Shown here piece after piece: positions 1-8,220 of a stretch of 45,216 nucleotides of DNA (position 1 is its first letter; every line of letters starts with the position of its first letter). Source of the DNA: SZAS-103 sp043747745 (lineage in GTDB: Bacteria; Pseudomonadota; Gammaproteobacteria; Xanthomonadales; Xanthomonadaceae); NCBI GenBank assembly GCA_043747745.1, contig JAYTOP010000060.1, positions 1 to 45,216 on the forward strand, read 5' to 3'. Made by a program: the position numbers and the translations under genes. Under the pieces are notes generated by a model. The model worked only from the letters and a program-made list of their open reading frames with translations, was not told the origin of the DNA and did no database searches.

Positions 1-2
1 CC

Positions 3-812
3 AGCCTGCTGGGCGTGAACCGCTTCCTCACGCCCAATGGACTGAACCTGCCGATGCTGCTCGGCTTTGCGCTGGTCATTGGTTTTGGCGGCGCGATCAT
101 TTCGCTGCTGATCAGCAAGCCGGTGGCCAAGTGGAGTGCCGGCGTGCGCATCATCAACGATGCGCAAAACGCTGACGAGGCCTGGATTGTCGAGACGGTG
201 CGCAAGCTGGCCGACAAGGCGCAAATCGGCATGCCCGAGGTCGGCATTTTTGAAGGCGCGCCCAATGCCTTTGCCACGGGCGCATTCAAGAATTCGGCTC
301 TGGTAGCGGTGTCCACCGGACTGCTTGCCGGCATGACCCGGGAAGAAATCGAAGCCGTGATTGGTCACGAAATCGCCCACGTTGCCAATGGCGACATGGT
401 CACCATGACGCTGATCCAGGGCGTGATGAATACTTTTGTGGTGTTCCTGTCGCGGGTGATCGGCTACGCGGTCGACAGTTTTTTTCGCCGCGGCAGCGAC
501 AGCAACTCCGGCCCCGGCATTGGCTACTACGTCAGCACCATCGTGCTTGACATCGTGCTGGGCTTTGCCGCCGCCATCGTGGTGGCGTGGTTCTCGCGGC
601 ACCGCGAGTTTCGGGCCGACGCCGGCTCGGCCCGGCTGCTCGGGCGCAAGCAGCCCATGATGAATGCCCTGGCCCGCCTGGGCGGCATGCAGCCCGGTGA
701 ATTACCGAAAACCGTGGAAGCTATGGGCATTACCGGCAGCATTGGCCAGTTATTTGCAACCCATCCTCCGATTGAAGAGCGCATCGCAGCGCTGCAAAAT
801 TCGCAGGGCTAA
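3..812 (+). CDS. htpX: Protease HtpX, 5' end cut by window edge
   Basis: This is a membrane-bound zinc metalloprotease of the M48 family, which degrades misfolded inner-membrane proteins under envelope stress. The zinc motif HEIAH is visible near position 370-384, and the glutamate of HREFRADA near 600-620 would be the third ligand. Hydrophobic stretches lie at the N-terminus and between roughly 420 and 600. The reading frame is open to the first base of the window, and the residues SLLG before the in-frame GTG at 15 belong to the usual HtpX N-terminus. The true start therefore lies upstream and about 20-25 residues are missing. The gene ends 18 bases before a strong bidirectional terminator. 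Its base texture differs from the rest of the window. Confidence 0.93.
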   Translation, partial: SLLGVNRFLTPNGLNLPMLLGFALVIGFGGAIISLLISKPVAKWSAGVRIINDAQNADEAWIVETVRKLADKAQIGMPEVGIFEGAPNAFATGAFKNSALVAVSTGLLAGMTREEIEAVIGHEIAHVANGDMVTMTLIQGVMNTFVVFLSRVIGYAVDSFFRRGSDSNSGPGIGYYVSTIVLDIVLGFAAAIVVAWFSRHREFRADAGSARLLGRKQPMMNALARLGGMQPGELPKTVEAMGITGSIGQLFATHPPIEERIAALQNSQG

Positions 813-829
813 GCGGGCTTGCCCCTGAC

Positions 830-858
830 AAAAAGGCCGGCTTCGCGCCGGCCTTTTT
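830..858. terminator. Bidirectional intrinsic terminator between htpX and proQ-like gene
   Basis: A perfect 7-bp stem (GGCCGGC at 835-841, GCCGGCC at 847-853) with a 5-base loop is flanked by five A on the left and five T on the right. It can therefore stop transcription in both directions, as expected between the convergent htpX and ProQ-domain genes. The T run overlaps the stop codon of the minus-strand gene. Confidence 0.9.
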
Positions 859-1616
859 CATGACTGGGCGTCTGCGTCTGCGCCAGGCGCTTCAGGCGTC
901 AAGGCATGGGCAGTGGTGAGAGATGCAGTCTGTGCACTCTGGGCGCTCTGGGCGGTGCGAGCCTGCTCCAGCGTGCGGTTCACTTGCTCCAGATCCATGC
1001 CGTACATGTCGGCAAACTCGGCCACGGTTTTGCCGCTGGCCTCAAAGGTCTTGCGCAGCGCATCGCGCTTGGCCGCCTGTTCACCCAGCTCGGCAAAAGC
1101 CTCGTCGAGCAAGGCCGTGGAAACTTCGTCCTGCTGGCGTACGCACAGCAGAAAGGCTTCCCGGCTCAGCCCGGACGCTTCAATCGCGGTGATCAGCTGG
1201 GCTCTGGCATAAGGTCGCAAGTCCTGGTTCGAGCGGGCCTGGCGCCGGCGGAAAACCTCCATGATGGCGTGATGCACATGTTCGGGCGCTACCGGCTCCA
1301 CCGGTTCGCCGTTCAGGTCGTGCCGCTGAAGGCCTGACGCCACGCTCTCCAGGTAGCGGGTTGATCGGGCATGCAGGCCTAGCGCCACTTTCAGTTCATC
1401 ACGCTTGAACGCCTCGGGGTGAAGTGCCAGAAGATCCTGGAACGCGCCCAGCTTGAGCGGCAGGAAGTGGGCGCCGAACATCTTCGGATACAGCTCAAAA
1501 AGCTGCTGGAGCACCGGGTGAACGGTGCGCGGCGCACGCGCTGGGTTGCCGTGTTTGGCTGCAGGCCTGGCGCGGGCGGATTCGTGGGCCGGCTGTGGGG
1601 ATTCGGTATCAGTCAT
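858..1616 (-). CDS. ProQ/FinO-domain RNA chaperone
   Basis: The protein belongs to the ProQ/FinO family of RNA chaperones that bind structured 3' ends of mRNAs and small RNAs. The conserved domain covers roughly residues 30-140, starting at HPVLQQLFELYPKMFG and running through LPLKLGAFQDLL and the HARSTRYLESVASG segment. A helical region follows, then a low-complexity Ala/Gln/Ser tail (AQSAQSAQTA). The length of 252 residues exceeds that of minimal FinO-domain proteins. An in-frame TTG lies directly before the ATG at 1616, and the ATG is preferred. It is convergent with htpX and shares its terminator. The sequence resembles betaproteobacterial forms more than xanthomonad ones, in line with the different base texture of this end. 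This last point is an impression, not a search result. Confidence 0.85.
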   Translation of the reverse strand: MTDTESPQPAHESARARPAAKHGNPARAPRTVHPVLQQLFELYPKMFGAHFLPLKLGAFQDLLALHPEAFKRDELKVALGLHARSTRYLESVASGLQRHDLNGEPVEPVAPEHVHHAIMEVFRRRQARSNQDLRPYARAQLITAIEASGLSREAFLLCVRQQDEVSTALLDEAFAELGEQAAKRDALRKTFEASGKTVAEFADMYGMDLEQVNRTLEQARTAQSAQSAQTASLTTAHALTPEAPGADADAQS

Positions 1617-1738
1617 CAATCGGTTTCGTCAGTGTGAGTTCGGGCTGTGCGGTGGCGCGGTCTTGAAAAGCGGTTCGCCTGGTTCGCCTGGTTTGGCGCC
1701 GGAGGGTGAAGTATCCCCCATTCCCAGCGGCAGGGACA

Positions 1739-3412
1739 TCAGGCGGCGCTGGTTCGCAGCTGTTCTGTCTGATCCAGCAGGCTGCGCGCCAGCGCCTCGG
1801 CCACCTTGATGCCGTCCACTCCGGCCGAAAGAATGCCGCCGGCATAACTCGCGCCTTCGCCTGCCGGATAAAGGCCGCGCACATTGATGCTTTGCATGTC
1901 CTCGCCCCGGCTCATCTTGATGGGCGACGAGGTGCGTGTTTCCACGCCTGTCAGCACGGCGTCGTGCGTGTCGAAACCCTTGATCTTGCGGCCGAAGGCC
2001 GGCAGGGCTTCGCGCATGGCTTCGATCGCATAGTCGGGCAGGGCAGAGGACAGGTCGCCCAGCGTCACGCCGGGCTTGTAGGAAGGCGTGATGCTGCCCA
2101 GTTGCGTGGAGGGCCGCCCGGCCACAAAGTCGCCGACCAGCTGTCCCGGCGCTTCATAGTTGCCGCCGCCCAGCACAAAGGCATGGGATTCGAGTTGGCG
2201 CTGCAGCTCGATGCCGGCCAGCGCATCGCCAGGATAGTCGCGCGGATCAATGCCCACCACGATGCCGGCATTGGCGTTGCGTTCGTTGCGCGAATACTGG
2301 CTCATGCCGTTGGTCACCACGCGGCCGGGCTCGGACGCCGCCGCGACCACGGTGCCGCCGGGGCACATGCAGAAGCTGTAGACCGAGCGCACGTTGCCGC
2401 TTTGATCGGCGCCGCAGTGATGTACGAGCTTGTAATCGGCTGCGCCAAGCAACGCATGCCCAGCCTGCGGCCCGAAGCGCGCGCGATCGATCAGCGACTG
2501 CGGATGCTCGATGCGGAAGCCGATCGAGAACGGTTTCGCTTCGAGATAAACGCCGCGCGCACGCAGCATCGCGAAGGTGTCGCGCGCACTGTGGCCGAGC
2601 GCGAGCACGACATGGTCGGCGCGCAACTGTTCGCCGCCGGCGAGGGTCACGCCGCGCACATGGCGCACGCCGGTCGCGTCGGCTTCAACCAGCAAGTCGT
2701 CGACGCGGCTCGAGAAACGGATCTCGCCGCCCAGCGATTCGATCGTCGCGCGCATGCTCTCGACCATCGTCACCAGCCGGAACGTGCCGATGTGCGGCTT
2801 GCTCACGTAGAGGATTTCATCGGGCGCGCCGGCCTTGACGAACTCTGTCAGCACCTTGCGGCCGTGGTGCAGCGGGTCGCGGATCTGGCTGTACAGCTTG
2901 CCGTCCGAAAACGTACCTGCGCCGCCTTCGCCGAACTGCACGTTCGATTCGGGATTGAGCGCGTGCTTGCGCCACAGCCCGAACGTATCGACCGTGCGTT
3001 CGCGCACCGCCTTGCCGCGCTCGAGCACGATCGGCCGGAAACCCATCTGCGCGAGGATCAGCGCCGCGAACAGGCCACACGGCCCGGTGCCGATCACGAT
3101 CGGTCGCAGGGTGAGGTCGTTCGGCGCACGCGCGACGAATTTGTAATCGGTATCCGGCGTCGGCAACACCTGCGAACCGGAGGCATGGGACGCGGGACGC
3201 AGCCGACGCAGCACGCCGGCCTGGTCTGCGACGTCGACATCCACCGCGTAGATCAGCACGATCGCGCCGCGTTTGCGCGCGTCGTAGCTACGCTTGGCGA
3301 CCGTGTAGTCGAGTACTGCATCCGCGGCGATGCCCAGCCGCACGCGGATCGCATCGGCCAACGCGGCTTCGGCGTGGTCCAGCGGCAGCTTGAGGTCGGT
3401 CAGTCGAAGCAT
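1739..3412 (-). CDS. NAD(P)/FAD-dependent dehydrogenase (COG2509-type)
   Basis: This 557-residue protein is an uncharacterised FAD-dependent dehydrogenase. The dinucleotide-binding motif VIGTGPCGLFAALILAQMG starts near residue 105 and is followed by ERGKAVRERT. Conserved blocks include QFGEGGAGTFSDGKL, FCMCPGGTVVAAASEPGR with its two cysteines, NGMSQYSRNERNANAG and the C-terminal GLYPAGEGASYAGGI, which closes the FAD site. The physiological substrate is not known for this family. The start is ATG at 3412, 44 bases downstream of the alarmone-hydrolase stop, so the two genes could be co-transcribed. The half upstream of about 2350 (protein C-terminus) has far fewer CGCG words than the other half, so the gene may be a hybrid of two sources joined in a very conserved stretch. 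Confidence 0.85.
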   Translation of the reverse strand: MLRLTDLKLPLDHAEAALADAIRVRLGIAADAVLDYTVAKRSYDARKRGAIVLIYAVDVDVADQAGVLRRLRPASHASGSQVLPTPDTDYKFVARAPNDLTLRPIVIGTGPCGLFAALILAQMGFRPIVLERGKAVRERTVDTFGLWRKHALNPESNVQFGEGGAGTFSDGKLYSQIRDPLHHGRKVLTEFVKAGAPDEILYVSKPHIGTFRLVTMVESMRATIESLGGEIRFSSRVDDLLVEADATGVRHVRGVTLAGGEQLRADHVVLALGHSARDTFAMLRARGVYLEAKPFSIGFRIEHPQSLIDRARFGPQAGHALLGAADYKLVHHCGADQSGNVRSVYSFCMCPGGTVVAAASEPGRVVTNGMSQYSRNERNANAGIVVGIDPRDYPGDALAGIELQRQLESHAFVLGGGNYEAPGQLVGDFVAGRPSTQLGSITPSYKPGVTLGDLSSALPDYAIEAMREALPAFGRKIKGFDTHDAVLTGVETRTSSPIKMSRGEDMQSINVRGLYPAGEGASYAGGILSAGVDGIKVAEALARSLLDQTEQLRTSAA

Positions 3413-3456
3413 GCGTGGGTTCTTGTGGACGGCCGGTTCGGGCGGGTCGATGTTCT

Positions 3457-4062
3457 TCAGCGGGATCGACCGTCGCGGCCGTGATTGTCGGGCAATGCGG
3501 GCGCGTTTTCATGCGCCGCATCGAACAAGGCTTCGAGCCTTGCATGGGTGCCGCGCATCGGCGCGACGACTTCTGCGGCCCACACGAAATACCTGGCGAT
3601 GCGCTGGTGCGTCCAGTCGGTCGGCGGGCTCAGGACGATGTCGCGCAGGTTGGCGGTCTTGTCGGCGAGCTTGACCAGACGCGCGCCGTGCGAGAGATGC
3701 GCGGCATGTTCGATCTGCAGGAGTTTGCGCTCGGCCTCATGCAGCGATTTGTCATCGGTCACCGCATTGACGTACTCCAGCACTGTTTCGCCGAAGCGTT
3801 CACGCACGATCTGGCGGCCTTCCTCGACCGTCGGTTGGCCCGGATCGCCGCAACAATCCTCAATGTAGTCGTGCAGCGCGGCGGCGCAGAGCACGTCCGT
3901 GTCATCGATGCCGACCTCCACCGTGAGGATGCGCAGCAGCGCGATCGGGTGGTTGATGTACGGCGCGGCCTCGACGCCCTTGCGGCGCTGGTCGCGATGG
4001 GCTTCGGCGGCGAAGGCAATCGCATCGATGAGGCGCATCATCGGATCGGTCGTATTCGGCAT
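3457..4062 (-). CDS. Small alarmone hydrolase, MESH1-like HD protein
   Basis: A 201-residue HD-domain protein with the signature of the hydrolase half of RelA/SpoT and of stand-alone MESH1-type enzymes, which cleave pyrophosphate from (p)ppGpp. Visible elements are QRRKG and PYINHPI (His38), the HD box LHDYIEDC (His64, Asp65, Glu68, Asp69) and KLADKTANLRD (Asp134). These correspond in order to the metal ligands of MESH1. No synthetase, TGS or ACT domain is present, so it should only hydrolyse. The ATG at 4062 is preferred to a TTG two codons upstream, and no clear Shine-Dalgarno sequence is seen. It lies between an MFS exporter and the FAD dehydrogenase on the same strand. The alarmone substrate is inferred from family. 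Related HD enzymes can act on other nucleotides. Confidence 0.82.
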   Translation of the reverse strand: MPNTTDPMMRLIDAIAFAAEAHRDQRRKGVEAAPYINHPIALLRILTVEVGIDDTDVLCAAALHDYIEDCCGDPGQPTVEEGRQIVRERFGETVLEYVNAVTDDKSLHEAERKLLQIEHAAHLSHGARLVKLADKTANLRDIVLSPPTDWTHQRIARYFVWAAEVVAPMRGTHARLEALFDAAHENAPALPDNHGRDGRSR

Positions 4063-4137
4063 GGTCAAGCCATATGTTAGGTCAAGAAATCGCGCCGCTG
4101 CGCGATATCAATTGCATGCCCCAATGCGCGCCGCGCA

Positions 4138-5460
4138 TCAGTGCGCGGCGGGTGCGGGGCGCAGGTGCCCGGTCGTCCACCACGCGATGCCGAGCGCGAC
4201 CAGCACCAGCGCCGACGACAGCAGGAATGGCGCGCCCGGCATGTGCACCGGTGCGTTGGCGCCGATGAAGGTCGCGAAAACGGTGGTGAACAGCGCGGGC
4301 CCGAAGATGCCGGCGGTACTCGCGAGCGAGGTCACGCTGCCCTGCAGGCGGCCCTGTTCGTGCGGATCGACCTGTCGCGTCATGATCGACTGGGTGACCG
4401 GACTCGCGAGCCCCCACAGCGCACCGATCGGCATCGCAAGCAGGAAGATCCAGCCCGTCGAGGCGAATCCGTAGATGCCGAATCCGATCGCGCCGCAGAC
4501 GGTCCCGAGCAGCAAGGTGCGGCGCTCGCCGAGCCGATGGACGACGCGCTTCGCAAGCCATGCCTGCACGAATGCGCTGAGCACGCCGACGCCCGCCAGC
4601 ACGTAACCGACCTGCTGCTGGCCCCAGTGGTAGCGATAGTCGACGTACAGCACGAACACGCTGTTGAACACGTAGTGCGCGAGCTGGAACAGGAACACCG
4701 TCAGCGCGAGCCCGAACACCTGCGGATAGCGGCGCAGCAGCAGCAGGGCGCCGACCGGGTTGGCGCGCTTCCAATTGAATGCGCTGCGGCGTTCGGGCGG
4801 CAACGATTCGGGCAGCACGAAAAACCCGTAGCAGAAATTGAGCAGGCTCAACGCCGCCGCCGCCACGAATGGCGCGCGCGGATTAACCACCGCAAGCAGG
4901 CTGCCGAGCGCGGGACCGATCACGAAGCCGATTCCGAATGCCGCACCCATGAGGCCGAACGCACCGGCGCGTTTCTCCGGCGGGGTCACGTCGGCGATGT
5001 ACGCGTTCGCGGTCGAAAAGCTCGCCGACGTGATGCCCGAGATGATCCGGCCGATGAACAGCAGCGGCAGCGTGTTGACCACCGCCATCAGGATGAAGTC
5101 CAGTCCGAGGCCGAGGTTCGACAACAGGATCACCGGGCGGCGCCCGAAGTGATCCGACAACGCGCCCTGCACCGGCGAGAACACGAACTGCATGATCGCG
5201 AAGACCGTGCCGAACAGGCCGACCCAACGTGCGGCCATGTCAAACCCGCCGCCGCCCATGGTCTTGATCAGGTGCGGCAGCACCGGGATGATCATTCCGA
5301 ACGCCAGGATGTCGATCATCAACGTGATGAAGACGAAAGCGACGGCCGCGCGGCGCACGCGCACGCCAGTCGGTGAATCGGCGTGCGCGGGGTCGAGCGG
5401 CGGCATCGGCAGCTCTGGCTGCGTCGCCGGTTGCGACGGGTCTTGAGGCGGCTGGGTCAC
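4138..5460 (-). CDS. MFS drug/proton antiporter, TetA-like
   Basis: A 440-residue major facilitator with about 12 membrane segments in the inner membrane. Its cytoplasmic loop 2-3 motif (GALSDHFGRRPVIL) is the motif A typical of the TCR/Tet group of drug:H+ antiporters. The N-terminus carries a Pro/Gln-rich cytoplasmic extension of about 35 residues before the first helix (AFVFITLMIDILAFGMIIPVLP). The start used is GTG at 5460, and an ATG 18 codons further in (5406) is an alternative. Substrates cannot be read from sequence. Tet-type homologues in environmental proteobacteria often export other compounds. It sits 73 bases after folE and 75 bases before the alarmone-hydrolase gene, in a loose same-strand cluster. 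Confidence 0.85.
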   Translation of the reverse strand: MTQPPQDPSQPATQPELPMPPLDPAHADSPTGVRVRRAAVAFVFITLMIDILAFGMIIPVLPHLIKTMGGGGFDMAARWVGLFGTVFAIMQFVFSPVQGALSDHFGRRPVILLSNLGLGLDFILMAVVNTLPLLFIGRIISGITSASFSTANAYIADVTPPEKRAGAFGLMGAAFGIGFVIGPALGSLLAVVNPRAPFVAAAALSLLNFCYGFFVLPESLPPERRSAFNWKRANPVGALLLLRRYPQVFGLALTVFLFQLAHYVFNSVFVLYVDYRYHWGQQQVGYVLAGVGVLSAFVQAWLAKRVVHRLGERRTLLLGTVCGAIGFGIYGFASTGWIFLLAMPIGALWGLASPVTQSIMTRQVDPHEQGRLQGSVTSLASTAGIFGPALFTTVFATFIGANAPVHMPGAPFLLSSALVLVALGIAWWTTGHLRPAPAAH

Positions 5461-5533
5461 GAAAGGTTCCGGAAGCGCGAGCGCGCCAGTCTAGCGCAGC
5501 GGTCTGCCGTTCGATGTTGCCGCGCTGGCCGAG

Positions 5534-6157
5534 TCAGCGTCCCGGGCCGACATCGATGAAGCGCAGGAACTCGTTGCGGGTGCGCGCGTCCTCGCGGAAG
5601 CTGCCGAGCATTTTCGAGGTCACCATGCTCACGCCGCGCTTGTGGATGCCGCGCGTGGTCATGCATTCGTGCGCGCCGACCACGACCACCCCGACGCCGC
5701 GCGGCTTGAGCACGCTCTCGATGCAGTTGGCAATCTGCGAAGTCATCTTTTCCTGCACCTGGAAACGCCGCGCGAACGTCTCGACCACGCGCGCGAGCTT
5801 GCTGATGCCGACGACCTTGCCATCCGGCAAATAACCCACGTGGGCCTTGCCGATGATCGGCGCCATGTGGTGTTCGCAATGCGATTCGAACTCGATGTCG
5901 CGCAGCACGATCAGTTCGTCGTAGCCGCAGACCTCCTCGAAGGTGCGCGCGAGGTAGTCCTGTGGGTCCTCGGTGTAGCCCGAAAACCAGTCGCCGTAAG
6001 CCTTGGCAACGCGCTTGGGCGTGTCGAGCAGGCCTTCGCGGCTCGGGTCCTCGCCGGCCCAGCGCAGCAACACGCGCACGGCATCTTCGGCCTGTTCGCG
6101 GCTGACTTCGGTTTTATCGGACGGCTTGGTTGGGTCAGGTTTGGTGGGGTCTGACAT
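5534..6157 (-). CDS. folE: GTP cyclohydrolase I
   Basis: FolE converts GTP to 7,8-dihydroneopterin triphosphate, the first step of folate and tetrahydropterin synthesis. The zinc ligands are in place: Cys94 and His97 in SHCEHHMAP, and Cys165 in AHECMTTRGI. Other conserved blocks are GISKLARVVETFARRFQVQEKMT and SMVTSKMLGSFR. At 207 residues it is of normal length, with a short Lys/Pro/Thr-rich N-terminal tail. The ATG at 6157 follows a GGAGAA ribosome-binding sequence. Tetrahydropterin is also the cofactor of the phenylalanine hydroxylase encoded 7 kb away, although the genes are not adjacent. Confidence 0.96.
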   Translation of the reverse strand: MSDPTKPDPTKPSDKTEVSREQAEDAVRVLLRWAGEDPSREGLLDTPKRVAKAYGDWFSGYTEDPQDYLARTFEEVCGYDELIVLRDIEFESHCEHHMAPIIGKAHVGYLPDGKVVGISKLARVVETFARRFQVQEKMTSQIANCIESVLKPRGVGVVVVGAHECMTTRGIHKRGVSMVTSKMLGSFREDARTRNEFLRFIDVGPGR

Positions 6158-6380
6158 GAGGATTCTCCGGATGGAAGCGGCATGCTACGCCAGCGCCGTG
6201 AACGTGCCGCGAAGCATGTGCAAACGACGGGCGGCGGTCCATGGCGGGTTTCCTGGTCCGCATCGTCGGTTCAGGCGACCCTCTGCTGTGCAATCGGTTG
6301 GGTTGTCTTCGTCGGACTTCGCGCCTAGCTTCGATCAACGTGCAGTTGCTGCGACGCCGGTGTCCAATCGAGGAACGACC

Positions 6381-8061
6381 ATGCTGCGTCCCATCGCCGT
6401 CTCACTGCTGTCGCTCGCCATCGCGTCCACCTGCCATGCCGGCGATGCGGTCGGCCTCTTCGCGCGCGCCACGGCCGCGAGCGGTGGTTCGCGCTGGGAT
6501 GCGGTGAAGAGCCTGCATGGCGACGGCGCGCTGAGTGCGGGCGGCCTCAGCGGCGCGTTCCACGAAACCGTCGACCTGCAGACGGGACGATCCACCGATG
6601 CGTACAAGCTCGGGCCGGTCGAGGGTGCCGATGGCTACGATGGCGCGCACGCGTGGGAACGCAATCCGCACTGACCCTGTGGTTCGCGAACGACACGGCC
6701 CTGCTCGTGCGCACCCAACAGAGGCAGGGCCCGAACACCGCGACCACGGTGTACGACGATTTCCGCGTCGTCGATGGCATCCGCGTTCCTTTCCACTCCA
6801 CGACCGATGTGACCGATGCCGCGGGCCGCACCGATCCGCGCGAGCGCACCGAAATCCGTTACGACTATGTCGCTCTCAACGTCGCCGTCTCCGGCGCCGA
6901 CTTCGCGACGCCGAAGATGGCCGTGGCCGCGCGCATCGACGACCCGAGCGGCGCGACCACGATCCCGTTCGATCTCGTCAACAACCACATCTACGTCGAC
7001 GGCCGCATCGACGGCAAGCCGGCGCGGTTCCTCGTCGATACCGGCGGCGTGAATCTGCTCACCCCGGCCGCGGCGAAGAAGTTCGGCATCGTCGGCGAAG
7101 GCAAGCTCGGCGGCGTCGGCGACCAGAAAGTCGACCCTGCGCTCGCACATGCGCAGGAGGTCAGCGTCGGCAAGGCCGTGCTCGCTAAACCCGTGTTCTA
7201 CATCATCGACTTCGGCTCGTTGGCGAAGGTCGCGTTCGTCGAGGCCGATGGCCTGGTCGGCTACGAAATGTTCCGCCGCTTCGGCGTCGAGATCGACTAC
7301 GCCAGACATCGGCTCGTCGTCACCGATCCCGAGAAGTTCGCGCCGCGGGCCGACGCGGTCGCGATTCCGTTCACCCTCGACGACCGCATCCAGAGCGTGA
7401 CCGGCACGCTCGACGGCTTGCCGATGCGGATCAGCATCGACACCGGCTCGCGTTCCTCGCTAACCCTGCACGCACCGTTCGTGAAGGCGAACGGCCTCGT
7501 CGCGAAATACCACGCCGCGCCGGAAGCAGTGATGGGTTGGGGCGTCGGTGGCGCGTCGCGCGGCCAGCCCGCGCGGTTCGGCACGTTGCAACTCGGCGAC
7601 GTGCGCATCGACGGCATCGCCGGCGACATGTACACCGGCAACAAGGGCGCGTTCGCAAACCCCGACCTGACCGGCAACCTCGGCGGCGGCGTGCTGCGCC
7701 GCTTCGATGTCGCGTTCGACTACGCGAAGCGGATCAAGTACCTCGCCCCGAGCCCGGACTAGGCCGGCAAGCCGAACGCATTCGACCATAGCGGCCTGTG
7801 GCTGCTCGGCGACGGCGGCGCATTCAAGGTCGTCGATGTCGCGGTGGACAGTGCGGCGCTGAAGGCGGGGATGAAGCTGGACGACGCATCGTTTTGATAG
7901 GAGGCGAAGCGATTGCCTCGCGACCACTCGCCGAGTGGCGTGAACGCCTGCGCGCGACACCGGTCGACACTCACGTCGAGATCCGGTTCTTGCGCGACGG
8001 CAAGGAGCAGACGGCGGATCTCGTGCTGGCCGATCGCGTACCGGCGACGATGACGAAGTGA
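6381..8061 (+). pseudogene. Broken aspartyl protease-PDZ family gene
   Basis: The remains of one secreted retropepsin-like aspartyl protease with a C-terminal PDZ domain lie in three reading-frame segments. Segment one (ATG 6381 to stop about 6674) has a signal peptide (LLSLAIASTCHA) and the N-terminal domain. Segment two (from about 6660) resumes in another frame at ALTLWFAND and holds two Asp-Thr-Gly sites, FLVDTGGVNLLTP and ISIDTGSRSSLTL. It meets a TAG at 7760-7762 (probably a former TAC/TAT codon after PSPD), and the same frame continues with recognisable protein until 7894. Segment three (to 8061) begins after another frameshift with RIVLIGGEAIASRPL. Text normally joining segments one and two appears to be deleted. 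At least three independent lesions argue for a true pseudogene. Confidence 0.8.
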
Positions 8062-8118
8062 AACGCTCCGGTGATTGCCTGCGGTGCTGAACGCTCGCGG
8101 GGCCTTTTTCCAGATTGC

Positions 8119-8181
8119 ATCCGGGCTACGCCGGGTGCCCGAAGCATTCGTAGCCAGGATGGAGAGCAGCGCAATCCGGGG
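8119..8181. repeat. REP-like intergenic palindromic element
   Basis: ATCCGGGCTACG (8119-8130) and CGTAGCCAGGAT (8149-8160) form an 11-of-12 inverted repeat. The latter runs on into GGAGAGCAGCGCAATCCGG. This combination (GCAATCCGGG / ATCCGGGCTACG) is the usual vocabulary of REP-type intergenic repeats in GC-rich proteobacteria. It lies between the broken protease gene and the 3' end of the methyltransferase gene. Only one copy was noticed in the window. Confidence 0.5.
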
Positions 8182-8220
8182 TGTGGCGCGCCGGTATGCG
8201 GTTTGCACGGCGCAAGAATT

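Noticed and set aside
1706..3484. A 592-codon open frame opposite the FAD dehydrogenase gene
   Set aside because: The minus-strand frame has a full dinucleotide-binding motif and conserved blocks. The opposite frame has only Arg/His-rich shadow sequence.
6653..7762. The middle part of the broken protease gene as an independent intact gene
   Set aside because: It has no signal peptide or plausible start and is flanked on both sides by the missing parts of the same protein in other frames.
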